64,000 bases of DNA, from positions 1 through 64,000 of the forward strand of contig NZ_WVIE01000014.1 in the NCBI RefSeq assembly GCF_010091945.1, given 5' to 3'. Position numbers and translations under genes: made by a program. How positions within the stretch are numbered: the first letter of the stretch is position 1; each line of letters opens with the position of its first letter. The DNA comes from Myxacorys almedinensis A (lineage in GTDB: Bacteria; Cyanobacteriota; Cyanobacteriia; Leptolyngbyales; Leptolyngbyaceae). The notes beneath the pieces were generated by a model, which worked only from the letters and a program-made list of their open reading frames with translations, made no database searches and was not told where the DNA came from. Below are positions 52,194 through 59,658 of the stretch, piece by piece.

Positions 52194-53309
52194 CTAGCTA
52201 AATGCTAAAGCTGATGATAAATCCACCGTTTCAACTTCATTCGCGGCTAAAAAATTGCTCAAGGTGTTGATGATGTAATTGCTTTCCTTGAGCGCCCGAT
52301 TTGAGTCGTCTCGAAATGTTTCACGGGCAACTTCAAATTCAGCCATCAAGGCAGTCCGGTTTTCCTGAGCCAAGAGATTTGCTAAGCGATCGCTTGTTTT
52401 CGTCAACCGCGTAATCGCTTCACACCGATCTGGTGATGCCAGCATAATATCGATGTATAGTGATGCATCCTGAGCAAATAGGCGGTTAATCAGATTGATC
52501 TCTGTGCGATAAATCGGGCTAGCAAAATCGAGGCTCCGATCAATAGAAATTCCTTCCTCTGCCAAGAAAACACCTAGACTAAAGGTTGCAAAATGGCGGA
52601 TTGCCTGCACTGCTACCATCATGCGATCGTGCTCTTCGGCAGTACAAGTGATTAGCTTGCCGCCTTCAGCTTCTATCAAGTTTAAAAACCACTGACAAGC
52701 ATTAGGTTTACGCCCTGGGCAGACCACTACGTTCTGGCTTAAAAAGGAGTTGACCCCAGGACCAAACATAGGATGAAGCCCTACAACAGGACCCGGATGG
52801 CTGTCCAGCATTGCCTGAACAGTAGAAACTTTGGTACTGGCAATATCTGCCAGTATGGCAGTTGGAGAAAGGTATGGAGCCACTTTCTGAATCACTGCCA
52901 GAGTCCCCTTAAATGGAACGCAGATTAGTACTAAATCAGCATCGCCTAGTAACCTGTCAGCTTGATCCCAGCCATCATATTCCAGAATGCTAACGTGATG
53001 ACCTGCTGCAACCAGACGATCGGTAAAAAAGCGCCCCATTATACCGCGTCCCCCAACCACAGTGATATTACGGGGTACACCCTCGTACGATAATGGCGGT
53101 GTACTGGCTAGAGCAGCCATAGAGCTAATAACAATGCTGCTCCAGACACATTCCGAGACACCCACCTGCATCAGCAGAGATTTGTAATGTGAGATCTGTT
53201 CCTGCATTAAAGGAACCCCTAGGGCTGCCAAGATAGAGATTCGTTCGCTTAGCAGTGTAATTAAACCTTGATCGATCTGTTGGAGTTGATCGGGTATAGC
53301 CATAACCAC
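52194..53309 (-). CDS. tyrA: T-protein-type prephenate dehydrogenase (TyrA) with reduced chorismate-mutase domain
   Basis: 371 aa, closely patterned on the E. coli T-protein. The dehydrogenase domain has VVGGRGIMGRFF (NAD-binding), GLHPMFGPGVNS (catalytic His), and the AIRHFATFSLGVFLAEE, SPIYRTEINLI and RLFAQDASLY blocks. It oxidatively decarboxylates prephenate to 4-hydroxyphenylpyruvate. The N-terminal AroQ-like helix (PDQLQQIDQGLITLLSERI) is recognisable, but the segment with the catalytic Lys (E. coli VKSRFGLPI) is missing and the first Arg is not seen, so mutase activity is doubtful. GTG start with TGAGGAA, nine bases after the methyltransferase gene. Probably dedicated to this cluster. 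Confidence 0.9.
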   Translation of the reverse strand: MVMAIPDQLQQIDQGLITLLSERISILAALGVPLMQEQISHYKSLLMQVGVSECVWSSIVISSMAALASTPPLSYEGVPRNITVVGGRGIMGRFFTDRLVAAGHHVSILEYDGWDQADRLLGDADLVLICVPFKGTLAVIQKVAPYLSPTAILADIASTKVSTVQAMLDSHPGPVVGLHPMFGPGVNSFLSQNVVVCPGRKPNACQWFLNLIEAEGGKLITCTAEEHDRMMVAVQAIRHFATFSLGVFLAEEGISIDRSLDFASPIYRTEINLINRLFAQDASLYIDIMLASPDRCEAITRLTKTSDRLANLLAQENRTALMAEFEVARETFRDDSNRALKESNYIINTLSNFLAANEVETVDLSSALAFS

Positions 53310-53318
53310 TTATGTTCC

Positions 53319-54113
53319 TCAAGTCTTTTTCATTGCAAGGGTCAGTCCGTCGGCAATTGGGAGCAGGCTAATCACAACCCGCGAGTCATGGTGAATTTTC
53401 TGGTTTAACGAACGGATTGCAGTTGTCTCTGCTTCCTGGTTGGCAGGGTCTGCAACACGCCCCGCCCAGAGAACATTGTCGATCGCAATCAACCCACCGG
53501 GGCGCACGAGTTGAAGTAACCGTTCGTAATAATTATCATAGTTCTGCTTGTCAGCATCAATGAAGGCAAAGTCGAAGGTGTTTGCACTCCCTTCAGCTAA
53601 GAGGCGATCAAGCGTGCTAAGCGCCGGAGCAAGATGGAGATCAATTTTATGAGCAACACCAGCCTTTTGCCAGTAGCGCCGCGCAATTGCAGTATCTTCT
53701 TCGCTAATATCACAAGCAATAATTTTGCCGTCCGGTGGAAGAGCAAGGGCAACTGCTAACGTACTGTAGCCAGTAAAGACACCAACCTCTAATGTTTTCT
53801 TGGCTCCAATCAACTGAATCAGTAGTGCTATGAATTGTCCTTCTTCTGGGGGAGTTTGCATGATCCCAAAAGGATGCTGTTCTGTTTCTTGTCGGAGTTG
53901 AGCCAAACTCTCATGCTCTCTCAATGAGGTAGATTGAAGATAGACGGAGAGGTGATCACTTAATCCCAGAGATTTACCTGAACTCTGTGTTCCTCCAAGT
54001 AGAGATTCTCGGAGCTTACGGGCTACTTGCTCAAGTCCAAGATTGCGAAGGATCTGCTTGACAAGCTCACGAAAACTGAATTGCTGACCCTGATTGAGAG
54101 ATTTACTTTCCAT
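53319..54113 (-). CDS. Class I SAM O-methyltransferase, caffeoyl-CoA/catechol OMT family
   Basis: 264 aa. The SAM-binding motif LEVGVFTGYSTLAVALALPP, acidic CDISEE, FDFAFIDADKQNYDNYYE (metal Asp) and IAIDNVLWAGRV are typical of Mg2+-dependent catechol and caffeoyl-CoA methyltransferases. An N-terminal extension (about 1-60) is helical. It is predicted to methylate a phenolic or enolic oxygen of the pathway product. It differs from MysB of mycosporine clusters, and no dehydroquinate-synthase homologue is present. It is coupled to tyrA (9-base gap). ATG start. Confidence 0.9.
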   Translation of the reverse strand: MESKSLNQGQQFSFRELVKQILRNLGLEQVARKLRESLLGGTQSSGKSLGLSDHLSVYLQSTSLREHESLAQLRQETEQHPFGIMQTPPEEGQFIALLIQLIGAKKTLEVGVFTGYSTLAVALALPPDGKIIACDISEEDTAIARRYWQKAGVAHKIDLHLAPALSTLDRLLAEGSANTFDFAFIDADKQNYDNYYERLLQLVRPGGLIAIDNVLWAGRVADPANQEAETTAIRSLNQKIHHDSRVVISLLPIADGLTLAMKKT

Positions 54114-54330
54114 TTGAGTATCTGAGTAGTAGTGAGTTTAGCTGATGTGTAGACTGCCATCAACGGATAGCGGTCTACACTTGGACAGATGTAAAGCCCT
54201 TGTTATAAACCCGGTTCTGCAAGAGCTTTAATAACCAACTTATGTTTCACTTCATCAAAATTGTTGTGCATGACTTGCCTAGATGAAGGTTTCTACTTTT
54301 GTAGCCGCATACCTTACGCCAACCAGGAGA

Positions 54331-55011
54331 TTATTTTTTTATACCGTTGACCTCTTGCTCCTCATACAATCTGTCCTCTGTGGCATAACTCCCAGAGAGG
54401 GGTGGTGCAACTTCAGGAGGTTGCCAGCTAGAAGGTTTTGCAGAAAAGTTGGTAAATGTTGTCGTGCTTCCTTTGGCTGTCGCTTCTTCGATTTGCCGAT
54501 AGAATCCCTTACCCGCTTGTTGAGAGAAGGTCACTTCGAGTTCCTCCTTGATACTTCTAGGGCGCTGTACATATTCTGCAAATTGGGTTTCTGAAGGGCT
54601 GAGATCAGAATAACCTTTGCAGAACAGTTGTTTGAGAATTCCGAATCCATCCTTCTTCGAGATTGGCTCCCCTAACACATCAAAGTTATGCTGCTGCAAT
54701 CGCTCCATGAAGCTGTCTAGATTTGACGTGTCATAAGCAACGTGCTGAACACTGTGATCGCCATGCCGCTCGACAAAGAGGCTTACTTGAGATTTGTCAC
54801 TTCGATCAATTCCCTCAACTAACGCAATGCCAAATGCACCATAATCAATGCACCAGAGCTTCATGCTACTTTTTGGATTATCAGGATCAACATCATCAAT
54901 TTGCGTCACTAGTGTTCCACCTTCAACTTCAATGTGGAACCACGCCCACTTTTCGATCATGCCTTCGGCGCAAGCATAGGTGATGTGATCAACTCTAACT
55001 AACCAGCTCAT
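54331..55011 (-). CDS. Single-domain HPPD-like dioxygenase (VOC superfamily)
   Basis: 226 aa. It matches only the catalytic C-terminal half of 4-hydroxyphenylpyruvate dioxygenase/hydroxymandelate synthase. The three iron ligands appear kept: His9 (VRVDHIT), His90 (SVQHVAYDT) and Glu146 (FAEYVQR). Normal HPPD has two VOC domains and about 350-400 aa. The C-terminal about 70 residues are polar and family-specific. It would use 4-hydroxyphenylpyruvate or a derivative supplied by TyrA, with Fe(II) and O2. First gene of the cluster; GAGGAAGACACG precedes the ATG. The actual reaction is unknown. Confidence 0.8.
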   Translation of the reverse strand: MSWLVRVDHITYACAEGMIEKWAWFHIEVEGGTLVTQIDDVDPDNPKSSMKLWCIDYGAFGIALVEGIDRSDKSQVSLFVERHGDHSVQHVAYDTSNLDSFMERLQQHNFDVLGEPISKKDGFGILKQLFCKGYSDLSPSETQFAEYVQRPRSIKEELEVTFSQQAGKGFYRQIEEATAKGSTTTFTNFSAKPSSWQPPEVAPPLSGSYATEDRLYEEQEVNGIKK

Positions 55012-55972
55012 CGTGTCTTCCTCACTAACTATTGAACTTCAGAACCTGCAAAGCAAATTGAGAAGGCTTAGAATACAAAAGAGTTGCAGAATTGTGTCAA
55101 CTGGCGATAGTCCGGACAGATCTTTGAACTGAGCTACAACGTTTTCAGAGCTTACAGTTCCAGGATTAGCTAATTTTGAAAAAGCAGCTTTGTCTCTGAA
55201 CTTTGATAATAAAATTCTGTCCACAGTTGAATCAGGCTTTGAGGCTCAAACTCTGCTCAAATTTTGCCCGAAGTATCAAATTGAGACAATTCTGCTTTAG
55301 AGCAACAAAGGAGCGTTATTTCTTCCTAACTAAACAAATGTCAGCAACTATTCACTTGAAGATTGCTGTCAAGCAGAGAGTAGTTCAATGCACTTTGTAG
55401 CTTGACTATTGGTAAGTAACGAGTAAATCTGTTGTTTACTACAGCTATTCACTACAATAGAAAAACTTGTGAAATGAGTCCCTGTCCCTCCCAGGAGTTT
55501 GTTACTTGATAGTTAACAGCAAATCACTCAGGCGTCTAACAATGAATAGGTTTATCAAGTAACAAGCCTACATCCTTGTCTAAACATCTGATAGCACTTC
55601 AAGAAGTGATGCAACCTCAGCCGTTCCCAGTTAAATCACCGAAAAGTTTGTGTAATCTTTAACATCCGACAGTAAAATTACTGTCTTCTGAAACTTATCC
55701 TACTAAGAAGATTCAAAATGCCCACGTAGTTCTATCAATCTTCATCAGATTTGCCATTTTATAAAGAAAATTTAAACTAGCCTTGAACTGAAATAGAGAT
55801 CGAGTGCGAATGAATTGTGAATGCCAAATTGCTGACTAGAAATACGGTACGGTTTAGTACTTTAGGTTGTTTTTGCCCTGTTTAGAGTGATAGATGAGGG
55901 CTATTTAGTGATCAGATTCGGCGGATCTAAGGGTCGAACGTTGCGATCGCTCTAATTAAGAAAATCCAGTAA
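55012..55972. other. AT-rich upstream region of the aromatic NRPS-like cluster
   Basis: About 960 AT-rich bases with no credible gene. The promoter of the minus-strand cluster must lie in the part near 55,012-55,300. Frames near 55,039-55,400 have neither RBS nor recognisable protein. Its right edge borders a transposase remnant, so part may be decayed mobile DNA. Confidence 0.4.
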
Positions 55973-56125
55973 GACTATCCAGAGTTGGAGAAGCGATATT
56001 GGGGGAAGCAGTTTTGGGCAATTGGATATGAGGCAGGGAGTACAGGGAATCTAACGCAGGAATTGGTGCAGGCGTATCTAGAACATCACCGCAATCCATT
56101 TCTTGGTAAAATTGAGATCGTTTAG
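55973..56125 (+). pseudogene. IS200/IS605 transposase TnpA remnant
   Basis: About 50 codons give DYPELEKRYWGKQFWAIGYE, then STGNLTQELVQAYLEHHR, the C-terminal part of an IS200-type Y1 transposase, followed by a stop. In-frame stop codons directly upstream (TAA at 55970-55972) and the absence of the HUH domain show it is dead. It sits just upstream of the NRPS-like cluster. Confidence 0.8.
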
Positions 56126-56189
56126 GTTTTCAGCCCTTGAAAAACCTATGCACTGAAAAAATGTGTAGTGGTTTAGTTACAAAGATTCT

Positions 56190-56747
56190 ATGACCGCTGC
56201 TGATCCTTCAAAATCGACTCAAGTTTTTCGGATTTCGCCTTTGATCCGAGTCACGCTGCTCAGCCTTTATGTGGTGTTGACAACCCCGCTCCCGTTCTTG
56301 GCAAAAGCGACAGATGCGCCAGTTCCGGCAGGGTGGTTGTGGGTTGGACTTGCGATCGGGGCACTCATTCTCTTTGGCGTCTTAAGCGAACGGGTAATTG
56401 TTGATTCCAACGGCATTCAAGTCACTTACCCGGTCTGGGTTCCGCGATTTTTTCGTAAAGGTTGGCACCTCGCTTGGTCAGATGTGAAAGCGCTTAAGCC
56501 TCGCACGACCGGACAAGGCGGATTGGTGTACTACTTTCTGAGCCGATCAGGGGAAGGATATCTTCTGCCGATGCGGATGGTCGGGTTTTCTCGATTTGTG
56601 GAGCGTGTGCAGCAAGAAACGGGAATTGATACGCAAGATGTCAAACCGCTTTCTCAGCCGTGGATGTATCTAATCTTGCTGGGGTCCACGATGCTGCTGT
56701 TGCTGGTTGATGCGTGGACGATCTGGACGGCTACGACGTTGAATTAG
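56190..56747 (+). CDS. Membrane protein with PH-like domain, unknown function
   Basis: 185 aa. Two N-terminal transmembrane helices (about 19-40 and 48-67) precede a soluble beta-rich stretch (RVIVDSNGIQVTYPVWVPRFFRKGWHLAWSDV...) that looks like a bacterial PH (YdbT/YcdB-like) domain. A C-terminal helix (about 160-182) follows. I do not recognise a named family. It lies 81 bases upstream of an ABC ATPase on the same strand and could be its membrane partner, though it is small for a permease. ATG start without a clear RBS. Confidence 0.65.
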   Translation: MTAADPSKSTQVFRISPLIRVTLLSLYVVLTTPLPFLAKATDAPVPAGWLWVGLAIGALILFGVLSERVIVDSNGIQVTYPVWVPRFFRKGWHLAWSDVKALKPRTTGQGGLVYYFLSRSGEGYLLPMRMVGFSRFVERVQQETGIDTQDVKPLSQPWMYLILLGSTMLLLLVDAWTIWTATTLN

Positions 56748-56828
56748 GAAGAACGCACCAACTTTCTCAAAGTGGTGAAAGAGCAAGATACACTTCTAAA
56801 CGACGGTTGCCGTTTGGGATAGAAACTA

Positions 56829-57587
56829 TTGACCGCACAACTTCGAGCCGAACACGTCAGTTTTGCGGCAGGACGCATTGCCACTAAAAAGCTGCGTCCG
56901 CCAGCCGGATCGTATGTGCTGCGATCGCTCTCCTTTAACGTCTCCAAAGGCGAGCGGATCGCGATCGTCGGCGCATCAGGATCGGGCAAAACGTCTCTGC
57001 TGAAACTGCTCAATCGCCTCAGTGACCCAACCCAGGGATTGCTTTACTTTGAGGGAAAACCCTTCTCCCAAATTCCGGCGATTTCTCTCCGCCAGCAGAT
57101 AATCCTCGTTTCACAAGAGCCGAAACTGCTGGGAATGACCGTCCAGCAAGCGATAGAATATCCACTTAAACTCAGAGGCTTGCCGCAACGAGAAGTTGAA
57201 CAGCGCGTCAACGAAGGGATAGAGCGCTTGCAGATTCCTCGTGACTGGCTAGAGCGCACCGAGCTTCAGATGTCGGTTGGGGAGCGGCAATGGGTCGCGA
57301 TCGCCCGTGCTTTTGTCTGTCAACCGGCTATCTTAGCGCTTGACGAACCCACCGCTTCCCTAGATGCCAGACGCCAAGATCAGCTTCTCAAGCTTCTTTC
57401 AGACCTGCCTCAAACCGTCTTGGTTGCCACTCATAATTTAGACTTTGCAGCCCAGTGTTGCCTGCGAGTGCTGCACTTGCATCGCGGTGAACTTATCCAC
57501 AATGAAGCAAGCGATCGGGTAGATTGGCAAGAATTGAGAGATGCGATCGCTCATGTGGAAGCCGAAGAATCCGCCGAGTGGGATTAA
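56829..57587 (+). CDS. ABC transporter ATP-binding protein
   Basis: 252 aa ABC ATPase. Walker A is GASGSGKTS; the Q-loop is VSQEPKLLG; the signature reads MSVGERQ (for LSGGQ); Walker B is ILALDEPTAS; and the switch His lies in VATHNL. It resembles FetA/YbbL-type single-domain ATPases. The start is a TTG at 56829 (MTAQLRAEH). The membrane protein just upstream may be its partner; no periplasmic binding protein is nearby. Its stop overlaps the stop of the convergent response regulator by four bases. Confidence 0.88.
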   Translation: MTAQLRAEHVSFAAGRIATKKLRPPAGSYVLRSLSFNVSKGERIAIVGASGSGKTSLLKLLNRLSDPTQGLLYFEGKPFSQIPAISLRQQIILVSQEPKLLGMTVQQAIEYPLKLRGLPQREVEQRVNEGIERLQIPRDWLERTELQMSVGERQWVAIARAFVCQPAILALDEPTASLDARRQDQLLKLLSDLPQTVLVATHNLDFAAQCCLRVLHLHRGELIHNEASDRVDWQELRDAIAHVEAEESAEWD

Positions 57588-58336
57588 CGACCCGAAGAGG
57601 CAATCACCTTTCGCTGGGGATGATGCCCATTCTGGGAATAAGAGGGCGCATTCAGCAGTTCTAAATTTAGCCGGTAACCCACATTTCTAACGGTTTGAAT
57701 CAGATTCGGCTGGCGGGGATCAATCTCGACCTTTTTTCGGAGAGACAGCACATGGGTATCAACCGTCCGGGGATTGTCGATCGCGTCAGGCCACGCCCGT
57801 TGCAGCAACTCCGATCGACTGAGCGCCGTTCCTCCCGCCTGAGCCAGCACATACAGCAAACTAAATTCCTGCGGCGTTAGCTCGATCAGTTGTCCTTTAA
57901 AGTGAACCCGGCGATGCACCAAATCGATTTTTAGATCGCCAAAATCTAAATGAGCCGGAGGGGCTGCCGCTCGCCGTCGCCGCATCAAGGCATCTACCCT
58001 CGCCAAAAATTCTTGCATGCCAAACGGCTTGGTCAGATAGTCATCTGCCCCTGCTCGCAAGCCTTCTACAATGTCAGGCTCCGACGTGCGAGCCGACAGC
58101 ATCAGGATCATCGCGAGTTGTTGCTGCTGTAGCCAACGACAAAACTCTACTCCATCTCCATCGGGTAATTCAGAATCGAGAATTACCAGATTCGGCTGCC
58201 GCATCAGAAAGATCTCGCGACCTTGGTGCAAATCAGCCGACTGATGGACATGATATCCTGCCTGCTGTAAATGCCATCCAAGAAGCGATCGCAGATGCGG
58301 GTTTCCTTCTACGATTTGAATATTTGAGGCTCCCAC
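57584..58336 (-). CDS. OmpR/PhoB-family response regulator
   Basis: 250 aa. The receiver domain (about 1-118) has the phospho-acceptor Asp in VILDSELPDGDG and the switch Lys in YLTKPFG. The winged-helix DNA-binding domain (about 130-228) shows LTPQEFSLLYVLAQ and RTVDTHVLSLRKKVE. The N-terminal acidic pocket, usually DD or ED, reads VEGN, so one metal-binding acid is missing. Phosphorylation may be weakened, as in some atypical cyanobacterial regulators such as NblR. A conserved cyanobacterial family starts similarly (IVEGNPHLRSLL, from memory). No cognate kinase is in the window. Confidence 0.9.
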   Translation of the reverse strand: MGASNIQIVEGNPHLRSLLGWHLQQAGYHVHQSADLHQGREIFLMRQPNLVILDSELPDGDGVEFCRWLQQQQLAMILMLSARTSEPDIVEGLRAGADDYLTKPFGMQEFLARVDALMRRRRAAAPPAHLDFGDLKIDLVHRRVHFKGQLIELTPQEFSLLYVLAQAGGTALSRSELLQRAWPDAIDNPRTVDTHVLSLRKKVEIDPRQPNLIQTVRNVGYRLNLELLNAPSYSQNGHHPQRKVIASSGR

Positions 58337-58587
58337 GGGGGCTGATTTCCGTTAGTTTGCTGCCTCCCACATTAGCAAAGCCTATCACTGTTGGTTTGTA
58401 ACGCCTGTTACCCTGACCTAGCCTTAATCCTACATAAAACAGAAAGTATTCCTCAAGGTTCTGCCGTTGGGACTACATAACATTTCTTGAGCCAGCAAAC
58501 CTTAATGTTAAGATAATGGGATTAGAGATGTAAGTTCTTTCTATAAAACATTGCTGATAGGACATCGTTGTCGTTCATACGGGACTT

Positions 58588-58836
58588 ATGCTTCAAGACG
58601 CGCCCACCATTCGATATTACCAACGGCTCACTGACGCTCTGATTGAGCACTGGAATCGGGGATATCGCTATGATGATCTCCGCATGTACATAGAAGGGTA
58701 TATTGCCTCCCTTCGCCACTCCAGCGTTTTAGAGCCGTTCCAAATTCATCGGCTAGAAGAAGAAATCACGCGCTTCCTTTACGATCGCTCAAACTTCGAG
58801 ATGACGATGCCAGAACCAGACCGAGACTATCGTTAA
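58588..58836 (+). CDS. Conserved cyanobacterial small protein
   Basis: 82 aa, soluble and helical, with the conserved run YYQRLTDALIEHWNRGYRYDDL and a C-terminal LEEEITRFLYDRSNFE. I believe this is the cyanobacterial DUF6761 family but am not certain; no function is known to me. ATG start. A strong terminator follows directly, so it is monocistronic. The upstream 251 bases hold the promoter, with AAGATAAT near 58,510 as a candidate -10 box. Confidence 0.75.
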   Translation: MLQDAPTIRYYQRLTDALIEHWNRGYRYDDLRMYIEGYIASLRHSSVLEPFQIHRLEEEITRFLYDRSNFEMTMPEPDRDYR

Positions 58837-58846
58837 GAAATAGGTT

Positions 58847-58872
58847 AGGGCGCTTTGCTGAGCGCCCTTTCG
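58847..58872 (+). terminator. Strong intrinsic terminator
   Basis: AGGGCGCT (58847-58854) and AGCGCCCT (58861-58868) pair perfectly around a six-base loop and are followed by TTTCGCGTTT. It ends the small conserved gene at 58588-58836. Confidence 0.85.
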
Positions 58873-58979
58873 CGTTTCTGAGGGGCAGTTTTGCTGGTTC
58901 CGATCGGCGTTTACGAGAATTGCGCCACGGTGGGCAGGCTTTTCCCCCGTGTCTTAAAGTTTTGTGTCATCAAGACGTT

Positions 58980-59300
58980 TTACGACGCCAACGCGACCTC
59001 TACCACTTCTTGGAGTTCACCTTTCTGGTATAGCTCGATTAGGATGTCAGAGCCGCCTAAAAACTCACCATTTACATAAACTTGGGGAATGGTGGGCCAA
59101 CTGGAATAGTCTTTGATCCCTTGGCGAATCTCAGGATCTTCAAGCACATCCACTGTTTCGTAGGGAACGCCTAGGGCATTGAGAATCTGAACGACGTTGT
59201 TCGAGAATCCGCACATGGGCATCAGCTTGCTGCCCTTCATGAATACGAGGATTTTGTTCTGTTTGACTAGCGTGTCAATGCGATCGTGAGTGTCTGTCAT
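58980..59300 (-). CDS. grxD: Monothiol (CGFS) glutaredoxin
   Basis: 106 aa Grx4/GrxD-type glutaredoxin. The active site reads MCGFS, and [18 protein letters not shown] contains the cis-Pro and glutathione-binding motif. Such proteins carry a [2Fe-2S] cluster bridged with glutathione and pass it on, often with a BolA partner, rather than reduce disulfides. The BolA gene lies directly upstream (36-base gap) on the same strand, the classic pair. Full length, ATG start. Confidence 0.95.
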   Translation of the reverse strand: MTDTHDRIDTLVKQNKILVFMKGSKLMPMCGFSNNVVQILNALGVPYETVDVLEDPEIRQGIKDYSSWPTIPQVYVNGEFLGGSDILIELYQKGELQEVVEVALAS

Positions 59301-59335
59301 GGCGTTATTTAGAAATAAACTTCAGTAAAAGTGGA

Positions 59336-59581
59336 CTAGGGCTTTGCTGCCCATTCTTCAGGAGTAAACGTGTTGAGGGCTAGGGCATGAATTGCTTCTG
59401 ATGCGATCGCCTGTTTGACGGCACCATAAACAAGCTGATGCTGTTGCACGCGGCGCTTGCCCTCAAACGACGAAGAGACAACTGTAACCTCAAAATGCTC
59501 TCCATCGTTGCTGATCACCGCTACTTGGGAATTGGGCAACCCAGCCTTGATCATTGCTTCAACCTGATCCGGGCTAATCAT
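59336..59581 (-). CDS. bolA: BolA-family protein
   Basis: 81 aa. A BolA fold with the [22 protein letters not shown] core; the His in the QQHQLV motif is the expected [2Fe-2S] ligand when BolA pairs with a CGFS glutaredoxin. The pair is thought to sense or deliver iron-sulfur clusters. The ATG at 59581 is used because AGGAGCAGGA precedes it; an eight-codon extension to 59605 is not conserved. It is encoded directly before the glutaredoxin gene. Confidence 0.94.
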   Translation of the reverse strand: MISPDQVEAMIKAGLPNSQVAVISNDGEHFEVTVVSSSFEGKRRVQQHQLVYGAVKQAIASEAIHALALNTFTPEEWAAKP

Positions 59582-59658
59582 TCCTGCTCCTCTTACTGAT
59601 TGCAAAGTCCTCTCTTAGTCTAACTGGTTAGCAAAACGATCTGAACTTGGAGGTTGGG

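Noticed and set aside
53319-54113. Mycosporine-like amino acid cluster (mysB, mysE)
   Set aside because: The OMT and NRPS-like genes superficially recall mysB and mysE, but no mysA-type dehydroquinate synthase or mysC ATP-grasp gene is present, and the A domain lacks the amino-acid Asp.
48417-55011. Scytonemin cluster because of tyrA
   Set aside because: No scyA-scyF homologues are present; only tyrA overlaps in gene content.
55039-55400. Small frames upstream of the VOC gene
   Set aside because: No RBS, atypical composition for this genome and no recognisable family; the region is more likely regulatory or decayed.
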